In this document: in pieces, positions 16,837 to 24,556 of the stretch
Numbering within the stretch: the first letter of the stretch is position 1
Layout: every line of letters begins with the position of its first letter
NCBI GenBank assembly: GCA_943330705.2
Contig: CALQIT020000002.1
Span: 1-64,000, forward strand
Length of the DNA stretch: 64,000 bases
Direction: 5' to 3'
Source: Streptomyces griseus
Lineage (GTDB): Bacteria > Bdellovibrionota > Bdellovibrionia > Bdellovibrionales > Bdellovibrionaceae
Program-made: the position numbers and the translations under genes
Notes under the pieces: generated by a model
The model's database searches: none
Seen by the model: the letters and a program-made list of their open reading frames with translations, nothing else
What the model was told of the DNA's origin: nothing

Positions 16837-18033
16837 ATGAATTTCGGGGGCCATGGTTTGAAGCTTGAAAATGAAAAAGTTATTTTAAGTTCCTTGAACC
16901 TTAATCAGCTTCGCCTGTCCGGGGCAATTCACAGTCTAATGGACAAACGATTATTCCCGTTGGCGCCAATGGATATCGAAATTCTAGAACTATTGTCACG
17001 TCAATTTTCGATTACAGAGGTGGTTCAGTTCTTTCTTAAAAAAGGAGCTCTCGTTTCTTTTGATTCGCTAAAAAAACTTCTTTATTTTTTGACTCAAGAA
17101 AAACTAATTTCAAACCCAAGTTTTCATTCCTATTTTCTGCAAACAGAATCCGCCGCAACTAGCTTAAGCGACGAATTCCTGGACAACTTTTTGGCCAAAG
17201 TTACCAATCTATTTGGCGACAAAGAAGCTGCAGAAATCAGAGTCGATCTTGAGCTAAAAGAAATTCCATTTTTTCGCTCGCTGGACCCAGCGATCTTTGC
17301 GCTATTTTTGCAACAAATGAAAGTTATTGAAACGCCCGCCAAAACAAAAATTTGTGAGCAGAATCAGTTGCAAAGAAGTCTTTTTGTTCTGCTACGCGGG
17401 CAGGCTTCGATTTTTGTTAAAGATATCATCGGACAGTCGAAAAAAATTGCGGTGCTCAGCGCTGGCAGCGTGTTTGGGGAAATTGGCTTTTTCTTAGGTG
17501 CGCCACGCTCGGCGGATATTGTTACCGATCGTGAAAGTTTGATTCTTCGCTTCCCCTATGTCGCTGAGGTTTTTGATGGCCTGATCAAACGTGACAAAGC
17601 ACAGTTGATTCAAAAGCGATTTTGGTTGATTCATGCTTTACTGAAGTCATCGGTTTTTAAAGAACTGCCCAACGACTGCTTCGATGCTTTGATCTCTGCG
17701 GGCACACTAAAAACTATTGGTGCTAGCTCCATTGTCATTCGCGAGGGGGAACTGGGTCGATTTTGCTATATAGTGGTTCAAGGCAGCTTAAAGGTATCGC
17801 AAAGTGGCAAAGAGATCCGCAAACTGAGCCAAGGAGATTGCTTTGGCGAAGTCGCACTTTTACTAAGCCAAGGACTAAGAACCGCCACTGTGACCTCAGA
17901 AACCGAAACTATATTGTTAGAAATTGGTTACGATCAATTCTATCGCCTCATGAGCGAAAACCTATTTTTAGCGGCAGAGTTCGAAAAATTTTCGCTATCT
18001 AGAATCCGCGACGATCAACAACGAAAAAAATAG
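16837..18033 (+). CDS. Protein with two cyclic-nucleotide-binding domains
   Basis: A 398-residue protein with an unassigned helical N-terminal region (about 1-140) and two tandem cNMP-binding folds. The phosphate-binding cassettes read FGEIGFFLGAPRSADI (near 210-225) and FGEVALLLSQGLRTATV (near 333-349); both keep Glu and Arg, and the second is closest to the cAMP-binding consensus. There is no HTH domain at the C-terminus as in Crp, so it is not an obvious transcription factor. The ATG at 16837 lacks a ribosome binding site; a TTG at 16858 follows GGGGG at good distance. It lies 44 bases after the transporter and may be co-transcribed with the pyrimidine operon. Confidence 0.8.
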   Translation: MNFGGHGLKLENEKVILSSLNLNQLRLSGAIHSLMDKRLFPLAPMDIEILELLSRQFSITEVVQFFLKKGALVSFDSLKKLLYFLTQEKLISNPSFHSYFLQTESAATSLSDEFLDNFLAKVTNLFGDKEAAEIRVDLELKEIPFFRSLDPAIFALFLQQMKVIETPAKTKICEQNQLQRSLFVLLRGQASIFVKDIIGQSKKIAVLSAGSVFGEIGFFLGAPRSADIVTDRESLILRFPYVAEVFDGLIKRDKAQLIQKRFWLIHALLKSSVFKELPNDCFDALISAGTLKTIGASSIVIREGELGRFCYIVVQGSLKVSQSGKEIRKLSQGDCFGEVALLLSQGLRTATVTSETETILLEIGYDQFYRLMSENLFLAAEFEKFSLSRIRDDQQRKK

Positions 18034-18167
18034 ATCCCCGTTGGCAACTTAGCATCGCAGGGTATCGTTCTCGCAGCAGCTCGGCTGGTAATGGTAGAGA
18101 GACTGATTGTTTATTTTATTCTGAGAGAGCGTTCATACGTGTTGTTGGCGCTCAATCTCTATTTACT

Positions 18168-18752
18168 TTAAGTCCAAACCTCGGGAAACAGATTTCCAGA
18201 ATGATCCATGCCTTCGAGCATTTTTGAAAACTCTGTTACTCCTGATTTTTTCAAGCTTTCGAAATACATATTCTTTTTCGGCTTCGTCAAATGATTGGCC
18301 TTCATTTGATAAGCTATAGATTCTTTCACGGCATCACCACTTCGTTGCAAAAGGGCGCATAAGTAAGAATCGGGATGACTGCTCTTTATTCCATATGACT
18401 TTAGCTTCTCCTCTGGGAAATCTCTTAGGTTGAATGTCACTATGAGGGCGGCGCGCTCTTGTCGCGCCAATGCAAGAACATGCTCATCATTCAAGTCGGG
18501 CAATCCGGCGGGGCTAAAATCAGATTCTAAAATACACATGCAACTGTGAAACTTCACAAACACATTATTTTCAATCTGAGTCCGAAATATCTTTTCTTTT
18601 TCCGAGTCCTTTGAGTAATTTCTAAAAACCTCTTCCCAAATTTCTTTCGTCCATACAGTTGCGCATTCCCCGCGCCACATGAGCCATAAAAATAAACTGC
18701 GAAGAGTATTTGAATAAAGAACGTTTGCATCAATGACGATCTTTTCCATCAA
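18168..18752 (-). CDS. PIN-domain ribonuclease, putative toxin
   Basis: A 194-residue PIN protein with candidate metal-binding acids in VIDANVLY (Asp8), WEEVFRN, DLNDEHVLALA and VTFNLRDFP. It would be an RNase of a type II toxin-antitoxin module. The C-terminal 60 residues extend beyond a minimal PIN domain. Its start overlaps the stop of the upstream antitoxin gene by four bases (ATGA). The DNA is visibly more AT-rich than the pyrimidine operon, in keeping with an acquired module. Confidence 0.8.
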   Translation of the reverse strand: MMEKIVIDANVLYSNTLRSLFLWLMWRGECATVWTKEIWEEVFRNYSKDSEKEKIFRTQIENNVFVKFHSCMCILESDFSPAGLPDLNDEHVLALARQERAALIVTFNLRDFPEEKLKSYGIKSSHPDSYLCALLQRSGDAVKESIAYQMKANHLTKPKKNMYFESLKKSGVTEFSKMLEGMDHSGNLFPEVWT

Positions 18753-19132
18753 TCAAGACCAAATCCTGCTTTATCCATCTCACCCATCATTTGCATCATA
18801 CTCTCACGATCTTCGAGGTATTTAAGTACGGAGTCTTTTGTTACCCTCCAATGAGTTCCAACTTCATAACCCTTAAGCCTTCCAATTTTCAGCATATTCA
18901 TCACCGACGTGCGAGATATCCCAGCGATTTCTCCTGCCTCTGTTGGAGAAAGATCTTCCTCTAAAACAATTGGTTTTTTGCTTAATAAAAGTTCCACCAA
19001 ACCCACAAGTTCATGAACGGAAGACTTGAGGATTTCGACCGTTTCCTTGGGTTGTTTCTCCGCACCTTTTAGGAGGAGCAATAGGCTTTGCACCTTCTTC
19101 TCCTCAGCTTGGTTCATCAGTAATTTGGACAT
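18749..19132 (-). CDS. Excisionase-type HTH antitoxin
   Basis: A 127-residue protein with a MerR/excisionase-type winged HTH near the C-terminus: LSPTEAGEIAGISRTSVMNMLKIGRLKGYEVGTHWRV. The N-terminal half is helical. The start at 19132 is set by AGGAGG four bases before the ATG; a longer frame begins at 19180. Proteins of this type pair with PIN toxins and repress their own operon. It overlaps the toxin gene by four bases. Confidence 0.8.
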   Translation of the reverse strand: MSKLLMNQAEEKKVQSLLLLLKGAEKQPKETVEILKSSVHELVGLVELLLSKKPIVLEEDLSPTEAGEIAGISRTSVMNMLKIGRLKGYEVGTHWRVTKDSVLKYLEDRESMMQMMGEMDKAGFGLD

Positions 19133-19256
19133 ATTACCTCCTACTGGCTCAGTATAGCTTATATCTGTACTATCTGCCATATCTTCTATAATTACTTTAT
19201 CGGCTTTAACTAGCGTTTCTAAACCTCATATATTGGTTATGGGCCTTAGTCCTGTC

Positions 19257-19280
19257 TGACGGAGAGGGAGAGATTCGAAC
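19257..19280 (-). other. tRNA-Ser 3'-end fragment, candidate attachment-site scar
   Basis: Read on the minus strand this is GTTCGAATCTCTCCCTCTCCGTCA: a T-loop, the 3' half of a T-stem and a CCTCTCC acceptor strand with discriminator G, as in the 3' end of bacterial tRNA-Ser. The 5' half of the tRNA, including the other side of the T-stem, is absent. Integrases commonly target this part of tRNA genes, so it fits an att site left by an integrated element. Confidence 0.5.
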
Positions 19281-19396
19281 CCAGTAATTTACGCATGTCG
19301 GTTGGTTAAATAACTGAATTTACTTGTATTTCTGTATTCTTCAGCAAAAAGTGTCGAATTTTCGTCAGTTGACGAATTGAAGAGTTGGAGACGCAA

Positions 19397-20665
19397 ATGG
19401 GAGCTGCGCAATGTTACAGGCATTATCCCGATTCAATAAAGCTGGAGGTAGCAAAGTCTAATAATCCCTACTACTATCCCGAGCTCGAAATTCCAAGAAC
19501 GACAGCACTTTATTGGATTAAGAAGTCTAGAAAAATAAAATTAAGCTCTCATGATTTTGTTGAATCAGAACGAATCAAAAAATTGCAAAGTAAAATAGAC
19601 CAACAACAAGCATTGTTGAGTTTGGTTCAAAGAGTTCGCCACATCTATCGACATGGATTTAACTCTGGCAAAGCAATTTTCCGGCCTCAAAGAAAAAAAA
19701 TTGTCGCAGCTATCCAAGTAGCAGGAAAGCTAAATAGAATTGGCGATTGCTTAAAAGCAATTGGTCTTTCGAAAAAAATCTACGGACAGTGGCTTTCGGA
19801 ATTTTTCTTTTGTCAAAATGAAGTTGGATTTTGCGATCAACGAAGGCCGCAACAGTTAACAGCTAATGAAATCAACACGATGAAACGTCTTGTGACATCG
19901 AAAAAATATTCCCATGTCACGATTCATTCGCTTTGTTTGCTAGCCCAGCGAGAAAATTATTTATTCTGTTCAATTGATAGCTGGTATAAATATATTCGGA
20001 TCTTCGGTTGGTTGCGGCCCCGACACAGAAAAATAGAAACCATCGAACGAGTTGGGATTCGAGCTAAAATGCCAAATGAAATGTGGCACATCAACGTCAC
20101 CGAAGTAAAAACTATCGAAAACGAGATCGTTTACATACAAATTGTGTACGACAACTTCTCTCGATATGTGATTGCATGGAAAGTAACCTCACAAATCAGC
20201 GGCCTTTCAACAGTTGACCTTCTTGAAAGAGCAAAATCACATGCAATTGACTTGGGGAGTTTGACAGAAACAAAAGTGATTATGGATGGTGGCCCAGAGA
20301 ATGATAATACAAGAGTTCTAAACTTCACAACTTCAAAAAGCATGAGACGATTGATTGCAAGAGTTGATATTCATTTTTCAAACTCTATAGCGGAATCACT
20401 TTTTCGAAGCCTGAAATCAAATTTTCTCAACACCGAAGAATTGCTTTCAAAATCTGATATTGACAATAAAATTAATTTTTACTTCACTGAACACAACAAT
20501 AATATTCCAAAAGCAATTTTCAAAGGCGCAACGCCGAAAGAAATCTATTTGAATTTGTGGAACGCCAAAAAATCTGAAGAACTTAAAACTGGTCTTAAGC
20601 TTGCTATGGAAAATCGCAAAAAAGTTTACAGCGAGCGATCCTGTTTTGCTTGTGCAGACAAGTAA
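19397..20665 (+). CDS. DDE-type transposase/integrase-core protein with first Asp replaced by Asn
   Basis: A 422-residue protein with an N-terminal helical/HTH region and an rve-type integrase core (about 215-370). In IS3/IS481-like relatives the first catalytic Asp lies in W-x-D-x-T; here the segment is MWHINVTEVK, with AAC (Asn) at that position. The second Asp (MDGGPEND) and the Glu (NSIAESLF) are kept. The protein would therefore be impaired unless another acid substitutes. The start at 19397 has GGAG seven bases away. No flanking terminal inverted repeats or target duplication were found; a 7-2-7 palindrome (19361-19376) lies just upstream. The gene is AT-rich. It could be a dead or a domesticated transposase. 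Confidence 0.75.
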   Translation: MGAAQCYRHYPDSIKLEVAKSNNPYYYPELEIPRTTALYWIKKSRKIKLSSHDFVESERIKKLQSKIDQQQALLSLVQRVRHIYRHGFNSGKAIFRPQRKKIVAAIQVAGKLNRIGDCLKAIGLSKKIYGQWLSEFFFCQNEVGFCDQRRPQQLTANEINTMKRLVTSKKYSHVTIHSLCLLAQRENYLFCSIDSWYKYIRIFGWLRPRHRKIETIERVGIRAKMPNEMWHINVTEVKTIENEIVYIQIVYDNFSRYVIAWKVTSQISGLSTVDLLERAKSHAIDLGSLTETKVIMDGGPENDNTRVLNFTTSKSMRRLIARVDIHFSNSIAESLFRSLKSNFLNTEELLSKSDIDNKINFYFTEHNNNIPKAIFKGATPKEIYLNLWNAKKSEELKTGLKLAMENRKKVYSERSCFACADK

Positions 20666-20866
20666 TCAATTATAATATTTTTTACTAGATTTCTTTGGCT
20701 GGCGCCAAATTAATTGGTTATAGCGCTTGTAAGAAATTTGATCATGTATGTGCGCGTAGATAGCCGCCTGACCCATTTTATAAGTCAGGTGAGCAAATGA
20801 ATCGACCAATCCTAAAGTAAATACGATTCCTAAAATCCAAGATAAAAACTTGATTGGTATTAACAT
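20666..20866 (-). CDS. Small putative membrane protein
   Basis: A 66-residue frame with one strongly hydrophobic N-terminal segment (IKFLSWILGIVFTLGLVD) and a basic C-terminus ending QPKKSSKKYYN. It overlaps the upstream frame on the same strand by seven bases, as genes in an operon often do. It is tail-to-tail with the transposase gene, sharing no bases. I recognise no family and it may not be expressed. Confidence 0.4.
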   Translation of the reverse strand: MLIPIKFLSWILGIVFTLGLVDSFAHLTYKMGQAAIYAHIHDQISYKRYNQLIWRQPKKSSKKYYN

Positions 20867-21371
20867 ATTATCTTCTTTCTGAATTCGTAGCTAATGAGAT
20901 TGAGCTTGAAATTCTTCTGTTCCTTGATCAGTTTTTCGATTTCCTGATTTATCGCGTTTTGGACGATAATTTTTTTAAATTCTTCCAAATTCATCTTTGA
21001 TATCCCGCTATTACGCATAGTTCGAATACTCACCTGAATGGCGGACCGAGACCAGCCCAGGGCATTGCATATTTTTGGAATTGTCAGGTTCTTGATCCAA
21101 CGTAGTCTTGCCAGCTCCTTTAAATCAATCTTGACACTATTCCATCGCACCAGTGCCGTTTTAATTGCGTCTGGGGGTTCAACTACTTGTACGTCACCTG
21201 CACCCGCTCTTGCCGTTAATCCCAAGGCTTGAGTAAAACCCGCGCACAGGCCCTGTCCAAGACTCCCAAGCCGATAGAATTTCAATCAGCAAATCGCCAC
21301 TCACGTTCTTCACATAACCGCCATCAGTTTTGTACGAGCTCAGCTTCTTTTTCAAAATAGCTAGATGCCAT
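20860..21371 (-). pseudogene. Frameshifted gene with HTH-like C-terminal part
   Basis: A good start (ATG at 21371 behind GGAGGTG) gives MASSYFEKEAELVQ and then a stop. Continuing in the next frame gives a plausible protein, KTDGGYVKNVSG, LLIEILSAWESWTGPVR, FYSSLGINGK, before another stop near 21190. The third frame then continues as VEPPDAIKTALVRW, LKELARLRWIKNLTIPKI and CNALGWSRSAIQVSIRTM, an HTH-like pattern, to the stop at 20860. The middle segment resembles helper (OrfA-like) proteins of transposable elements, but I am not sure of the family. Two frameshifts are more likely decay than programmed shifts. The last frame alone is open from 21285. Confidence 0.45.
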
Positions 21372-21845
21372 ATTCGACACCTCCATGTGTTCGTATATGT
21401 AGATTAATTGAAATGTTTCATATTCCGAATGTCGGGACCTTCGACGATGTACTTGCGATCTTCTCATCGCAAACATAGAAACCCTGAGGATTCCTTCCCT
21501 TTCATTGGATTCCGTCTCATCAGAACAAGGTCTTAGAACTCTTGTTAAGAACTGTCCTAGCTCTTTACGGATTTGTGACTAAGACCACAAATCTTGGCTT
21601 TTCGGCGAGTACTCCCTGCACCTAAAAAGAGCGAAGCATATCTTGATAAACGCGCAGCTGTAGATCGGCCCTCTGACATTTCTGCTTGCGCGTTAGCTCT
21701 GGGGGTAAGGCATACCGGGATTCGATCCCCCATGTTGGTTACTTAGTTTTAATAGAATTTTTTATTTGGTGGGTTTTTTGGCGGTAATTCGCTGATGGCC
21801 AGCTGAATTCACCAAACAGATTCCTGCATAGAGTCTCTTTTCATT
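21372..21845. other. Intergenic region with debris
   Basis: No convincing gene is seen in these 474 bases. Around 21694-21750 the text resembles a tRNA (GTTAGCTC then GGGATTCGATCCC) but cannot be folded into a cloverleaf. The region separates the transposon-like debris from hipBA. Confidence 0.35.
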
Positions 21846-23162
21846 TTATTCGAATAGCAGATGCAGTTTTTTAATACGATCTACTTCGTTTTCATCAACG
21901 CCGGCTTTTTCAGCAAATGAAGGCCATTTCTTAATCGCGTTTCTCACTTCATCAATGATGGAGGGCGCTTCACCGACACCAAATCTATCTGCAACTTCCT
22001 GCAAATCATTTTTAGTGAAATTTTTGAATTTGCCATTAACGGACATGAGGTGTTGATTAATCCATTCGCTATTCGGGTCGTGTGCAAAGGTTACGTCATA
22101 TGCTGGGGCTAACTCCCATGCTCCAGCATGACGCAGTAGAAATGAAAAGTTTTTTGTGTGATCATCGCAGTTTTGTGCCATCACATTGAAGACCATTCGT
22201 CTAAAGGCTTCGACCTCGGCTTCATGACCAAGAGAAAGTTCTCGAATAGTCATGAAAAATTGCTCGTAACTGTTCGTTCCCTTCAATTTGTAATCAACAT
22301 GGTTCATGGCGCACAGGGTTTGCATGTGATGCTTAATATGCCCACTCTTACGATCAAAGCGTTTTGTCATAAAGTGAGCGCGACCATTTTCCTCAAGAAG
22401 TCTGCACTCTGACATTGTGATTCCAGCTTTTTTGGCCATCAAATAATAGGCATACTCTGTGCGGCCATAATCCTGCGAAGTTCCAAGTTGTTGATCAGCT
22501 TTGTTCATTCCATCAAACTTAAGGAGCCAATGTTCAAAACCCTCCGGGGCTTCGACTTGGCCAGAGCAGATCTCGTTTGTCTTACTATTCCAAGCAATAA
22601 CTGCTTTAGCTCGCGCGCCTCCGGCCGATGTGCCAACCTCAATGATGCTCCTGAGCGCAGCACTCATTTGGTCGTCACCATCGAAGTTTCCTTTGACCAT
22701 CTTTCGAGCCTCAGTCACGAGACTATTCATTTCTAGTGCCGCGGGCTTTTCTGTTTTGGGTCCTCGCGTGGGTTTAAACTCTAGTGCTCCCATAGAACGC
22801 TTGCCCATATAGGCAAGACGATCAAGCGCTGTGATTTGTGAGGCCGAAATACCTTTGTCGGCCATATAGCGATTAATCAAGGCATTGCCAAAATCATCGG
22901 GCAACGCATCGGCCAACATCGCTGGCAATCGCTTGTACGTTAACTCTGGTAAATCAGTAAAAAGGTAGAGAGTTTCAGAGTCATTAAGTGGCATGTGCAA
23001 AGGCGAAACCTCAATACCACTTTTGCCAAACTGCCTATCATAAGCAAAAACGTAGTAGCCCCGCTTGGGGTCAAGTGCAACCGCACCCACGAACTGTTCC
23101 CATAGGAAAACCTCAATGCGATCTACTTTTTTGTACGATTTATTTTTCTTCCTTTTTGCCAT
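21846..23162 (-). CDS. hipA: HipA-type serine/threonine kinase toxin
   Basis: A 438-residue HipA-family protein. N-terminal subdomain: VFLWEQFVGAVALDP and LPELTYKRLPAMLADALPDDFG. The Gly-rich loop reads GTSAGGARAKAVIAW, and the kinase catalytic loop reads NCDDHTKNFSF, with a metal Asp in APAYDVTF. HipA kinases phosphorylate a tRNA synthetase (GltX in E. coli) or other targets and cause growth arrest. The start at 23162 follows an AAGGG site and overlaps hipB by 23 bases; the longer frame starting at 23249 lies inside hipB and is not needed. The order hipB-hipA is standard. Confidence 0.92.
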   Translation of the reverse strand: MAKRKKNKSYKKVDRIEVFLWEQFVGAVALDPKRGYYVFAYDRQFGKSGIEVSPLHMPLNDSETLYLFTDLPELTYKRLPAMLADALPDDFGNALINRYMADKGISASQITALDRLAYMGKRSMGALEFKPTRGPKTEKPAALEMNSLVTEARKMVKGNFDGDDQMSAALRSIIEVGTSAGGARAKAVIAWNSKTNEICSGQVEAPEGFEHWLLKFDGMNKADQQLGTSQDYGRTEYAYYLMAKKAGITMSECRLLEENGRAHFMTKRFDRKSGHIKHHMQTLCAMNHVDYKLKGTNSYEQFFMTIRELSLGHEAEVEAFRRMVFNVMAQNCDDHTKNFSFLLRHAGAWELAPAYDVTFAHDPNSEWINQHLMSVNGKFKNFTKNDLQEVADRFGVGEAPSIIDEVRNAIKKWPSFAEKAGVDENEVDRIKKLHLLFE

Positions 23163-23457
23163 GAGCCCTTCTTGGTGCGCGTTGTCTGTCGGACTTATTT
23201 TGAACCATGTGTAGGGGATTAATGCTGGCAATAGGTGCGACAGCTTCAATCCAGTCTTCTCGGTCCAATGCTCGAATGACTCGGATTAATGTTTTCACGG
23301 AGGCTCCCACTCCATTTTCAAGATTCTTAAGAGCACTCACGCTTATGCCAGCTTGGTCGCTTAAAGTTTGCTGATGCAGTCCTTTTTGTAAGCGAAGTTT
23401 TTTAATATTTTCGCCTAAAATGGTCTCTAATTCGGACGTGTTTTTTATACTTTTCAT
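23140..23457 (-). CDS. hipB: HipB-type XRE antitoxin
   Basis: A 105-residue protein with a Cro/C1-type HTH: IKKLRLQKGLHQQTLSDQAG followed by ISVSALKNLENG. It would bind and restrain HipA and repress the operon. The start at 23457 has AAAGGAAG at suitable distance; the longest frame begins at 23496. The basic tail (QRAPRRAHGKKEEK) extends over the start of hipA, the two genes sharing 23 bases. A tiny ORF with a perfect ribosome binding site lies upstream. Confidence 0.9.
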   Translation of the reverse strand: MKSIKNTSELETILGENIKKLRLQKGLHQQTLSDQAGISVSALKNLENGVGASVKTLIRVIRALDREDWIEAVAPIASINPLHMVQNKSDRQRAPRRAHGKKEEK

Positions 23458-23560
23458 AAGGGCTTCCTTTAAAGCTTTTATCTTTAAAAATATCAATAAC
23501 GGATCTATTTAAACCTATTATAATACACATACTAAGTATCGACAACATATACTAACAGCT

Positions 23561-23632
23561 TTAATTAAGACTTTTAGTGGCAACAACCAAGGTAATAGCT
23601 TTTTTTAAGCCTACTATATAAATCATTCGCAT
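23561..23632 (-). CDS. 23-codon leader-like ORF upstream of hipBA
   Basis: The frame MRMIYIVGLKKAITLVVATK (three more residues follow) is preceded by AAGGAGGTCGTC, an almost ideal ribosome binding site, six bases before the ATG. It ends about 100 bases before the hipB start, on the same strand. The product would be a short hydrophobic, slightly basic peptide. It could be a leader peptide, a small toxin or a chance frame; only the strength of the binding site speaks for it. Confidence 0.4.
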   Translation of the reverse strand: MRMIYIVGLKKAITLVVATKSLN

Positions 23633-23762
23633 GACGACCTCCTTTTTAATAGTGATAACTTACCAATCCTAACTTTTCGCTCCTAAATCTTATCTGTCCT
23701 CATAATCGAGATACGGGAAAATTCCAAAGTTGGCTATTTAACTCAGTCGCCAACTATGCTAT

Positions 23763-23788
23763 GTTATTAAGTGTAATAACGTTATTAA
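23763..23788. promoter_or_regulatory. Candidate operator of the RHH/PIN module
   Basis: GTTATTAA occurs at 23763-23770 and again at 23781-23788; the second copy is the right half of the perfect 14-bp palindrome TAATAACGTTATTA (23774-23787). This arrangement 20-45 bases before the start of a ribbon-helix-helix antitoxin fits an autoregulatory operator. A 14-bp palindrome alone could be chance. Confidence 0.45.
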
Positions 23789-23808
23789 CCAAAATCAGGA
23801 GTCCAAAA

Positions 23809-24045
23809 ATGAGACAAGCCAAGGTCGTATCAATAAGCCTCCCGCCAGACATGCAAGATGAGATGGCACAGATCGCCAAAGAGGAACGCAGGAGTGTATC
23901 AGAGGTCATCAGGGAAGCCTTTCGGCAGTACCTTGCAAGCAGGGCGCTTGCTACTGTTAGAACGAAAGCAAGGAAAACAGCCAAACGTAAGGGAATCAAA
24001 ACAAGTGATGTCGATACAATCATCCACGAAAGCCGTCGTCGCTAA
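23809..24045 (+). CDS. Ribbon-helix-helix antitoxin
   Basis: A 78-residue CopG/Arc-like protein: VVSISLPPDMQDEMAQIAKE is the DNA-contacting strand and first helix, SVSEVIREAFRQYL the second helix. A basic C-terminal tail (KARKTAKRKG) probably wraps the toxin. The ATG at 23809 has AGGAG at eight bases; the longer frame from 23761 runs through the operator-like repeats. Stop and toxin start overlap as TAATG. Confidence 0.85.
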   Translation: MRQAKVVSISLPPDMQDEMAQIAKEERRSVSEVIREAFRQYLASRALATVRTKARKTAKRKGIKTSDVDTIIHESRRR

Positions 24046-24452
24046 TGATTCGAGCCTGTCTTGACACAAACGTTTGGATAAGCGGGATCATCTTTGGCGG
24101 TGCCCCTGGAAAAATAGTCCAACTTGCGCTTGATAAAAAGTTTGTTGTCATTACATCGAGCGCTATCCTCGATGAAGTCACCAGAGTTCTGGAGTCGAAA
24201 TTTGAACTATCATCAAAAGATGTTAAACGTCTCCGCAGCCGTATTATTCAGGTTGCTGATGTTTACGAACCCCCAGGCGAACTCAAGGTCATTGCAGCAG
24301 ATCCTGATGACGACATCATTGTTGAAACGGCCGTCGTGGGGAACGCTCGTTATTTGGTTTCTGGAGACAAGAAACACGTGTTGCCATTGCAACATTATGG
24401 CCATGTCAAAATTGTAAGCCCCAAAGACTTTCTGTCAGCAATTGGCCACTAA
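24045..24452 (+). CDS. PIN-family putative toxin
   Basis: A 135-residue protein of the 'putative toxin-antitoxin system toxin component, PIN family' type. The acids are visible in CLDTNVWISG (Asp7), ILDEVTRVL, ADPDDDIIVETAV and YLVSGDKKH. It would be a Mg-dependent RNase. Its ATG overlaps the antitoxin stop by one base, so the two are coupled. Confidence 0.88.
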   Translation: MIRACLDTNVWISGIIFGGAPGKIVQLALDKKFVVITSSAILDEVTRVLESKFELSSKDVKRLRSRIIQVADVYEPPGELKVIAADPDDDIIVETAVVGNARYLVSGDKKHVLPLQHYGHVKIVSPKDFLSAIGH

Positions 24453-24556
24453 AAAGAAGCCCCCGACGCCGGCGATCACACTTGATTAGATCCGTTAACA
24501 AAAACAACGAAGCATTTGATATAGTTCTAATGCCAATAGTGAAAATGTTTTTGTTT

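Noticed and set aside
21694-21750. Possible tRNA (GTTAGCTC then GGGATTCGATCCC)
   Set aside because: No anticodon arm or matching acceptor stem can be drawn, and the T-loop closing pair is wrong; at most a relic or chance.
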